DNA from: Progne subis subis
Taxonomy: Eukaryota > Chordata > Aves > Passeriformes > Hirundinidae
DNA: 64,000 nucleotides
NCBI GenBank assembly: GCA_022316685.1
Contig: JAKJHU010000023.1
Span: 3,273,192 to 3,337,191 of the forward strand
Direction: 5' to 3'
The notes under the pieces are model-generated. The model saw only the letters and a program-made list of their open reading frames with translations. It was not told the DNA's origin and did not search any database. Below, piece after piece: positions 54,223 to 64,000 of the stretch. Both the position numbers and the translations under genes were made by a program. Position 1 is the first letter of the stretch. Each line of letters opens with the position of its first letter.

Positions 54223-56967
54223 TTTTTTTTTTTACCTTAATCAACTATTAAGAAAATTAAGATAAAAAGTGCCAAAGCCTAGCATGTAATTTCCTTGTTT
54301 CATTCCGTCAATGTAAAATTAAAGATGGTAAGTAGACATTTATATCTTCAATGTATGTGCATGTATTCAATAGGAGCTACAAAGCAGTTCTACTCTGCTG
54401 GTTCCTCATATTAGGGAAGAGCAGCTGAGCGCTTTATTAACAAAGTGCTTTATCAGGATGCTTATCCAGGTGTTAACTTTGAACTGTGGGCTCCCAAGAA
54501 GGGACTGTTACTGCTTGACTGGTGTTGTGCATTCTGCTTAGGGACAGTCAGCTCCTTCTCAGATGAGTAAAGTTACTAAATAAAATTAAAGAAAGTAAAT
54601 CACCTAGAGAATTTGTTTTATTTGCATTACTTTTCCAGGTTTTTTATGAAATAGAATGTGAGGAAATTTTTATTCTACTATTTCAACTAGAGATATGTTC
54701 TTTCTGTTAAAGATATTTTTGGTAATTTTGTTTTCTTGTCATTTGAAGAAGGTGCAGAACATACAATATGCTATTAAAAAGATTCACTTATGAAATGGTG
54801 CATATGCTTATTTTTATATATTATGAACAGTCTCATGACACTAGTAACTGTACAGAATTTAATAGTGTGCTTTTCTTGCAAAATTAATAGGTGGCTCAAA
54901 ACTGCTGTAAGTGACAGTAGTCGATATTTAGATGCATTGTTGGGAGATAATTTAACTCCCTTTTACTATAAAAGCTAAGACTAGTATTTTGTCTTTTAGC
55001 ATCTTCCACTCACTAATTGTTGCTTCTTCACCACTTCCCAGTACTGGCCAGCTACCTTCTTTATCAGCATGGTGAACATGTACTATTTACAAATCCGCAA
55101 ACCTTTATGATGGTGTTAGAAACTATTTATGAGTTTTCTGAATAATATAAAAATATCTTAGGTCATATTTTTACAGGACATGTAAAATAAATTATAGCAA
55201 ATTACTGTCTAGGGCAGAAGAACCATAAGAGTTACAGGAAGAAGGAGCAGATACCTGTGTTCTAGTCAGGTATTTGAAATAACTAATGAGGATTTTGTAA
55301 ATTCCCATTGATTCACTTTGAGTCTGAAATATTTGATTTTATTTTTCAAGACTTTGGAGAGCCTTAGAAAGCCAAGAGACAGCAATTAGAAGGTTGGAGG
55401 AGGAAACTCAGCTTTTCAAAGGAAGCTAATTTCTCAACGAGCAGGGGGAATCAGACTCAGTGTGCCTGAGTCTCCAGGTGTATTGGCACCTGAAAGTACA
55501 ATTTTCCCTTAAAATACCTAATTTTTGGATTGGCTATGAAGTGGAGAATTGACTGAAGTGGGAGCTAAGGAAATCCAGCAGCTCTTTGAACATCTGTCAT
55601 GTGCACAGCTGGGAGACTTTCAACCTCATTTATGACTATTTTACTCCAGTTCTCGGGACTTCCACATCATTCTTTCTAATAAACTCATGTAGTGCAATGG
55701 TATCTCTGTCCTGATGTCTCCTTATGAAAACAAATCAGAACAAAGCAAAGCAAGTCCAAACAAACAAACACACAATTCAAGGACCTACAAGGAATGAAAG
55801 TATTCTTGAAAAGTATATGCATGTGCAGCTCAGTCTGTGCCCAACTCCTTATGCTTTAGATTGATGTCTGAGAGGATCTTGAAGTTGTATATCTGGTAAG
55901 GTGCCCAAGATGACTGAAAGGGGATTTGTCTTCAACATTACATAAAGAACAACTTAACAATTGTCATTTGAGGGAGACAGTATCTTTGCTGTTGCTTCTC
56001 ACTCTTCAAATAACTAACAATATTAAAAAAAAATAAATTGTAGGAATGGTATTTGCTACGTGGTACTTAGAGCTATTCACAAGCTCTTTTGTTTAGAAGA
56101 GTGAAGATATAGTCAGAGAGAATAAGAGACGAATTGTACTGACACCATCATTTACAATAGAAAATTTGGTGGATATTCAGGTAGGTCCTATTAACTAGAA
56201 AACAAAAATATTTCCTACCTTTAACAAGGCTATTTAAATGACTTCAGAGAGCAAACGGTGAAGGAAGTATCTGCTAAATTTGGGGTTCCAGGCAAAAGAG
56301 GTCTGTAATTTCCTGTGGCAGCAGGACTAGATGAATACTAGTTGTGTTGACCTACCTGGTCACGACATGACCAACAAAGATCTTCCCTATACCTCTCCCA
56401 CCCTGTGTCACCCTGGCAATGTATCTGTGTCACATTATCCCGAGCAATGGCTTGGTTGCAAGTTTGTCATTTCCTTGCAGCACATGGGAAATGTCTCACT
56501 ATGAAAAAACCCCAGATTTTAGGGACTTCCTTGCCGTTTTTTGAGTGGTAAATATTTTATTTTGTTGTACAGTTCTATGATTAAATGGCGACAAGTTAAA
56601 ACACCTATGTACAGGAATTAAATTGCATAAAGTTTTTGTGATGTAACTAAGATTTGAGAGTGATTATTGCAACAATTTTTTTTCAGAATCTGCACAGTTT
56701 GCAGATTGCTGTGTTTTGCTGAGGTAGGCATAGGTCAGTGGTCCTCAAAGTAGGAGCCTGGTGTCACTGAACTATTTTGCTAAGATAGATGGAGAGACTG
56801 TTGTGTCACTGTTCTCCTCACCGCTTTGTATTTACATAATTGTTCCATTGAAGTTGCCTGGGTCTTAAGATGACAAATGTTCAGCATTCTAATGTTATTC
56901 TGAAGGTAAATGTATAATAATAATTTTTTAATTTTTTTTTACTGAAACGTTCCTCAGAACTCAATTA

Positions 56968-57013
56968 GGGCAGCAGTGAGCTGTTCTCCAGGGCAGCAGT
57001 GAGCTATTCTCCA
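56968..57013 (+). repeat. 23-bp unit, two tandem copies
   Basis: A unit starting GGGCAGCAGTGAGCTG and ending TTCTCCA occurs twice in succession with a single mismatch. Confidence 0.95.
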
Positions 57014-57640
57014 GAGAATATTAAACAACTGGTAAACAACTTCTTGTATGTCTTTAAATTCACTGCCACTTATATTTTACATTTACAATGAATAATGGGA
57101 TTTCCTAAACAAATCTCTCTATGATTTACCTGTCATGCAAAGAATGGAGAGAAAATTTGGAAAAGTCTCTTACTTAACTTCCTACAAAAGATCAGGAGAG
57201 AACAACCTTCTCTTGAAAAAGAATTGTCTAAACCCAGGTTTAAAAAGATTAAGTAATTGCATTACTAATTTGCTTTTCTTTCTTTATGTTTGTTTTTCAA
57301 GTGTGTGTGTACAGACTGAAATTTCATGGAATATCCTGTGCCCGTAACTGACATTTGCAAGACTTTCCTCTTACCTCAGAGAAGATCAAAATAGTATCAG
57401 GATTCATATGAACAGTCTATGTGGATGTGAAAAATGGTGTACCAAGAAAAAAAAAAAAAAAATACAGCCTTTTTTCAGCTCAAAGCTTTACTCCTGTAAG
57501 TCTCAGGAAAGAAAGCATCTACTTACCCTAAACATCTCTGCAAAGAGTTTTTGTGTGGACCCCAACCTGGGGCCTTACAGCGAGCTTTGAGTCCTTGTAC
57601 TTTTAATTCAGTCTGCAAGGTAAACAGATATGGATGCGAT

Positions 57641-57663
57641 GGGATGGGATGGGATGGGAAGGG
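57641..57663 (+). repeat. (GGGAT)n array, quadruplex motif
   Basis: Five G-triplets are each separated by two bases (AT three times, then AA). This is a strict G3N2 quadruplex pattern on the plus strand. Confidence 0.9.
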
Positions 57664-58833
57664 AATTTCTACAACAGTGCTAAGGTGTGGTGTTACCTGA
57701 TTGAGATGGCAATTTCCTGTAACTGTCATTTAGTGGATTGCACACTAACCAAGCAAGCTGACCTCTTTCTATGCTCCATGCTGGTGTTTAAACTTGGAAC
57801 AAATGGGAAATATTGTCAGCAGTTCCTGCTCTTCCAGCTGCTTTGCCATGGGGTATCTGTGCCTCGACATCTGATAGTTCTCATGCTAATTTTCATTAAC
57901 ATCAGTAGCAGCTTATTGCCTACCTTCCCTGTGTGTTGCCTACAGCAGGTAGGACAGTGGTGACACCTTGAGCCCATGGCTCCCTCTGCACCCACCTGAC
58001 ACAGGAGTAACTAAACATGAGGCCAAAGGAGCCTGTGCTCTCCTCCTCCATGCACAGGAGCACACTTTCCCCTCTGTGGAGCTCCTCAGCCATAGACATG
58101 TGGTGCAGCTGCCTGCTCTGGCTTGCAATTTATCTGTCACAAAATGTGTTTGAGAGTATGGGCTCAGCATGTATAAATTGTTCCTGGATGACCATATTTT
58201 TGAGAAGGGCAGAGAGAGTGCTAATATTTGATTAACAGAGAAAGAGAAGATTAATTTTTTTTTTTTTTTTAATTTGTGTGTTCTTTTTGACATGCTCTGA
58301 TTGTTAAGAGATGTCTTTATAAAAGATAACAATAATACCTCCCTCAAATTCTTAGTTTTCACATTTTGTTTCATATTCCTAACACTAGTGATCAAGAAAA
58401 AAAATGTTTGTACTCTCTATAAGCTTGGTACTAGATAATCTATTTTATTTAACATTTAGATCGTAGAGAATCATGTAACTCTTAGTCTTCCCAAATAAAA
58501 ATATTTGAATTGACTACTGAATGTTTCTGAAATTATGTTATTTAAGGTATTAGCTATATAATGTTAAGAATGTTGATAAGCTTTTGGGATGAGGCTGGTT
58601 GCAATTACAAATTGAATACTTCCCTTTAATAGTCCTCAATAAAAATATACTAATTTTTCAGTAATCTGAACAGCTTCAGAATTGAAATGTTTTCCACAGA
58701 AGCTATCAGACCTGCTTTTGTAATTTCTTCTCTAGCTATTTCATGCCCTTGTGTACTCTAAACCTACATCCAGATCTTACTAGTCCAGAGCAAAAGTCAA
58801 ACTTTGTTACAAGCAGAATAATAATAATAATTT

Positions 58834-58857
58834 AAAAAAAAAAAAAAAAAAAAAAAA
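58834..58857 (+). repeat. Poly-A tract (24 A) after (AAT)n
   Basis: Several AAT units are followed by a 24-base A run. No gene body is recognisable before it. Confidence 0.93.
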
Positions 58858-59141
58858 GCATAGGACAGATCTTAATAGCTGAAACATTTTTATCATTTTT
58901 GCTCCCCAGGCAACAACTCTGAGTTTTGTAACATCAAATGAAGGTTATTTGGTGAAGTGTGATGCTGCCAACATCTTCTTGGAGGATAGAGACAGTCAAT
59001 GGCAAATGGCCCAGCAGAATTACATCACAAACAACAGCTCAGTATCCATGCTAAATTCAGTGAATCCGAAATTAAAGACACAATGGTGTTCTTCAACCTC
59101 CACTCAGTGGGCTATTTAGGAGGTGAAGAGATGTGTTTATA

Positions 59142-59142
<1 letters not shown>

Positions 59143-59186
<44 letters not shown>
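59143..59186 (+). repeat. Poly-A tract (44 A)
   Basis: The longest homopolymer in the window. About 140 bases of ordinary-looking sequence precede it, with no recognised retrocopy. Confidence 0.97.
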
Positions 59187-59188
<2 letters not shown>

Positions 59189-61232
59189 AATTTGCAGCCC
59201 TTATAATACAAGGAAACTCATTGTTATGAGGTGGCTTACATTTTTTCGGTTGCCAGACACTTTAAGCTATTTCTCAGCTGGGTTATAAAAAAGTGTTCTA
59301 ATATCAGCAAATCAGATAGAGGGTGGGAGTGAAGGAATATAGTTACTCTAGTTAATAAACTAAGTCTGTTACAGAGATTTTTTTAGCACTGATAGATTTT
59401 GTCATCCTCTTTATAAAAACAATAGACAAACAAAAATCTTTCTGTGCTAGACTATCAACAAACACAAAATCATTCGGAAGTGTATTAGACACACAGGGAC
59501 ATATTTGTGTTGCTGATCTGTCTGGATGACCTCCAAAAAAACCAGTTGCTTGATGTAGGTCAGCCAGAGTACAGGGCTTTGCATGACAAAAGAAACCACA
59601 ATACAGTCAAAAAGCAAGTGGGTATTTTGCCCTTTATTCTCATTGTCCATTGTTCTGTTTTTGAGCTTACTTTACTACTGTGGTTTTTCCACCTTTGGAT
59701 TTTAATTAAACTCTCCTCAGGCTTACTAGCTTGACATTTTCTTCTTCTTATTTTTTTTTTATTATTATTATTATTTTTTAGTTTAAAAATGAAAGAATCC
59801 TTCATTTATTCATTTCATGTTTAGTAGACCACTTTTCCCCAAATCTCACTGCTGTATCTATAATTTAAAAGGGTCATTCATGCACAATATAAAAAAAAAA
59901 CTTTGTGAATTTTGATCAGGTGGGTATAACAAGCTTTCTGACTATCCCAAAACTGATTATTACCCATTATGTAAAATACACATGGTTTTCACAGCCGTGA
60001 AGTAATAGAAAAATCTTAGTTTGCATCTAAACCTAACAGCATTGAACTCTGAACCAGATCATATTGAAAGTGTTTGATGTTGGCTGCCAGGTGACAACTG
60101 GGTCCCCACTAAAACCCAGAAGGCATTTTGCCATTCCTTTCCCTGCAGTCAAGACTTCAGCTTGCCACAGACTGCAAATATGAATTCCTCTTGTCTTTGT
60201 TTTTCCAATTTCCTTTTCCTACACAAATCAATCTTGAACTCATACAGATTTATTAGATTTACTCTCAAATCATAGTGGTGTAACTGAGAACAGAATCAGA
60301 TCCAGCAATGCATTTTGCCTTCAAAATAATTAGCTGCATTCTAAGCTGCATTCTATACAGTCTCCCATTTCTGTCCAGCTATATATGCTATCTGGAGAAC
60401 CTATATACTGAATTTACACAAGCTGTGTAACAAGAGTTCTTTTATAACATGAACTACCCTGATTAGAGAGAGCCTTATAAAGACAGAGCACCACACTTGG
60501 ATAATTCATGTGCATAGAATCCACATACAGACCCAGTTACTGACCAGGCAGAGTAAGTTTTTCTGATCATCACACTGTGCCTTTTTTAAAATAAAGTGCT
60601 ATTTGCTTATGGCTAAACCTTATATGTGGCTATTGCATGCACAGTTCAGGCTGCATTGTCAAAAATCAAAACACCTTCTCCAAAAATGATGGAGCCTAAG
60701 CACTAGGGCAATGACAGTTTTTGTGGTTTTACTTTGTTTGTTTCCATTTTATTTTGCATTCCAACAGAATTTTTGCCAAGCATAGAGCATGTGAACACAA
60801 CACTTTCCTTCACTGTTCCCCACACAGAGTTGTTCACAGAGGAGGAATACTAAGGATAATGTTTCTAAAGCCACAGACGACTTCTCCACTTATTTCAGGT
60901 TTTGTTTTTATCTTTTTTGTTTGTTTGTTTCTCTTATATTCAATATTATGACAAAACATTATAAGAAAAGCTTTCTTAAAGTAGTGAGAATATCAAATGG
61001 TATTTGTCAATCCCTGAATCATGCTATTCAAAGTGCTTAAATCTACACCAAAAATAGAAGAACAGAAAAGTGCTTCCCGTGTGGCTAGCAAAGACCTACC
61101 TGTTGCCTAAGTGTGATTATGGTCAAATAATTATATCCTAAATTTATTCCACATCCCAGTCTTTACAAGAGGGCATGTAAAGGGGAAAAAAATAATGCAT
61201 TCCTTTCAGAGGACCCTGGGGTATTTGAGATT

Positions 61233-61318
61233 GTTGTGGTTTAAGCCCAGATGGAAATTAAACACCACACTGTCACTCACTCAACCCCTCCCCTTCTCCC
61301 CCCCTCAGCCCAGTGAAA
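61233..61318 (-). mobile_element. LTR 3'-end fragment, antisense
   Basis: The plus strand begins TGTTGTGGTTTAAGCCCAG, then a block with 'ctcactcactcaaccc' and C-rich sequence. This is the reverse complement of the last approximately 80 bases of the ERVL-type LTR found at 38.3 kb, whose end is AAACCATGACA. The rest of the LTR is absent. Confidence 0.65.
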
Positions 61319-62399
61319 ACCAGGACAGGCATCCAGATGAATGAAGGGAAATGCCATCAGTGCCTGACAGGTGTCTGTAAGAGCAAATAAATAATAGCTT
61401 TCTTAAAGCAAAAGTGCAAAGCTCTCTTAAAATTTTATGTGACCTGGCAGCCTAATTTCCATTTTGTGGATGTTTGGCACAAGTCCAGAGACACTATATT
61501 AAAGAAGATTGTAGAAAAGGACTTGAGCTTAATCTCAGAGAAATAAATATTTTACACAAATAAAAATAAGTGCACACCTCAAAGGTCTATTAGCTTCTTA
61601 TGCAGATACTGAGATTTCTTGACTTTCACAACAGGAGCACAGTCATTTCCTCCCACACTGTCAGTTCTGAATTGCTCCCACAAACATTCCCCAAACCGCA
61701 GCTTCTTGACTCACTTCTCATTAAGAGGACCAAAATATTATAAGCTATCCTTTTCTTGTTGTGACAATCATGATGAGAAAACCCCACAATAACCATTATA
61801 TTGGCCGATATCCTTCTTCTGCCATCAAAATACCTAAAGCTAATTAATAACAAAAATAGACTCTAAGGCCGGTTTGCCAGGACACCAGTTACAATTCTGC
61901 CAAGGTAAATCAAAACCATGACTTTATGAGAGCGTGCTGCAACCAGTAACTACTCCAGCTCCTGTGCTTCTGCCAGCAGGGACTAGCAGAGAGCTTGGAC
62001 AGAATATGTTGCAGATCTGCACCACTCCTCTCTCTGTTATTTAAAACATAAGTATGAGCAAGGTGCTTATTTAATCTGTCTCAAAGATGTCTGGATGTAA
62101 ACACAGTGGTGGGCTTTTATTCTTCCCTGTCAGCCATGGTACATGCATTATTTGCAACTCCTCAAAGATAGAATCATACATAAAAATAAAACTAATTTAT
62201 TTATTCATTAAAGTGAATAAATTGTTTTTAATACTTCCATGTCTGATTTAAATATTAATTTTGTATAAATAAAGTTTATTCTGAAAACAATTATATTTCT
62301 GGTAATCACGTCATTTTTTCTGCCTGAGTTCTTACTGAAATCATGTTGAAATTAATAAAGATTTATTTATCGTTACAAGCTAAAACCAAATGAAAGAAG

Positions 62400-63536
62400 A
62401 TCTCTTAATCTTGAATGTATCATTTTAAAGCAAATACAGGTTTTGGAACATTAAAATACAAGGGACTCTGAAATCCACAGGAAAATAATGTTTTGCTCTT
62501 CCTTTTTTTTTTTGAAAATAACACTTTCTATTATACAAAGTGACAAACCATCTACAATACCGTCTTTTTCATTCCCCTTTGGTTTGGAAGTCATCACTGT
62601 ACATATCAGCAGGACTCTGCACTTCAGTGTCTATTGTCTCACTTGTCTTACTTGCCTGACATTTGCAAATGTTATTTGCAGGATTTTGAAAGTTGAGAAA
62701 TAAAAAAAAAATTGAGTGCTTAAAAAATAAAATCCACAACCACATTTATATTTTTCCAGGACGTGTTAAAAATAGGGTTGCTTTTATATTTATAAAAGGG
62801 AAACAACTAACTCATTCTTAAAATGAGAATTAAGAAAAAAAACAAACCAAAGAAAGCAAAAACCAAAACGGCTATAGTTTCTACACACTCTAGTGACTAC
62901 TGTGGAGCAACTGATACAGATTGGGTATTTTCTCTTGTTTGACAGGTATCTACCAAGTTACATGTTAGATGATCAGACTGCAGTGTTACCCCAAATGGGG
63001 GCTTTGTAAGGGCAGGGAAGGAGCAGTGCACATTAGGGGAGTAGAAATGAAACTGGAGCTCTCAGTGAGCAATGGGGTCCTTCTAAGAACAAAAACTCTC
63101 CAAGAGAGGTGAGCTGCAGCAGGCATGGCTAGGCAGGCCAACAAAATGGATGGTGCTTCTGATATCAACATAGCTTTGTCCAAGCATTCCCAAGAGAGGT
63201 TATAAACAAACAAACAAAAAGTCTAAAACTATACTAATGAAGCAAAAAATTTTCCTATCTATACAGCAGTCTCTTCATTTAAAAAAAAAATGTAAATATA
63301 CAAATTCCAATGACATATAAAACAAAGTCAAAAATGTGAATGGGAAGAGACATGGGTAAAACAGGAAGACTGATGCTACAAAGAAATTGCAAAAACATAT
63401 GTACAAGACCCTGTTTTTCCTCGTTTGTGATCGATTGTAATGCATGTTTAACAGCAGCAGTCGAGGATGTAGTTCCAGGCACCAGACTGCAGACTCTGCT
63501 CCTACTCAAGGGGGTTGACAGCCCCTTGCATGTCGG
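62400..63536 (-). other. Probable 3' UTR of the minus-strand gene
   Basis: This lies directly downstream of the TGA stop on the transcribed strand. It contains no recognisable repeat. The part next to the stop (about 63,380-63,536) is GC-richer and varied, like UTR or exon sequence, and it becomes A+T-rich further away. Several AATAAA-type signals exist on the minus strand further left, for example the complement of 62,362-62,367 and of 62,275-62,280. In such A+T-rich DNA none can be picked as the true cleavage signal, so the left boundary is a guess. Confidence 0.5.

Positions 63537-64000
<464 letters not shown>

Larger units (their letters stand above)
54223..62399. other. Noncoding, probably downstream of the minus-strand gene
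   Basis: A+T-rich unique sequence with the tandem repeats, poly-A tracts and LTR stub listed separately. Part of it may belong to a long 3' UTR of the gene at the right edge, but no boundary can be seen. Confidence 0.5.

Noticed and set aside
57968..58395. Overlapping frames near 58.0-58.4 kb that might be an exon
   Set aside because: GC-richer but with no recognisable protein, and both strands are equally open. No supported splice sites.

Overview
The window reads as vertebrate nuclear DNA, most probably from a bird. It is A+T-rich and has no operon-like gene packing. Its recognisable transposons are those typical of avian genomes: CR1 non-LTR retrotransposon remnants and several solo LTRs of avian ERVL type. 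No L1 or Alu-like elements were seen. The bird assignment rests on my recognition of these repeat families from their sequence pattern, not on a database search.

Layout. From 1 to about 62 kb the window is a gene desert. The open frames in it are short, lack codon structure, and mostly lie in repeats or low-complexity tracts. The repeats, left to right, are: an antisense ERVL-type LTR (3.6-4.2 kb) beside an A-rich AAAC tract; a CR1 3' end (5.0 kb); TA and CA microsatellites (7.55 and 10.15 kb); a G-rich tract and a CR1 3' end (10.4 and 10.8 kb); long poly-A tracts (13.8 and 16.4 kb); a 2.35 kb antisense CR1 fossil with endonuclease and reverse-transcriptase remnants (17.26-19.6 kb); a strand-asymmetric interval (24.6-29.35 kb) holding an LTR-like element (27.9-28.35 kb); and a CR1 tail (29.8 kb). 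Further right are a sense ERVL-type LTR (38.26-38.83 kb), two internally deleted copies of a second LTR family (42.2 and 48.2 kb), a probable LTR at 45.6-45.9 kb, two palindromic MITE-like fossils (52.7 and 54.2 kb), another long poly-A tract (59.1 kb) and an antisense LTR stub (61.2 kb).

The only convincing host coding sequence is at the right edge. It is the 3'-terminal coding part of a minus-strand gene, 153 codons ending in TGA at 63,537-63,539 and still open at the window edge. I could not name the protein. Transcription runs leftward, so the DNA just left of the stop is its 3' UTR, and the rest of the window is probably downstream intergenic sequence. No tRNA, rRNA, CRISPR array, bacterial-style operon or intact mobile element was found. 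No genuinely new biological system stands out. The most useful leads are the unidentified C-terminal exon, the strand-asymmetric 24.6-29.35 kb block, and the ancient palindromic elements.
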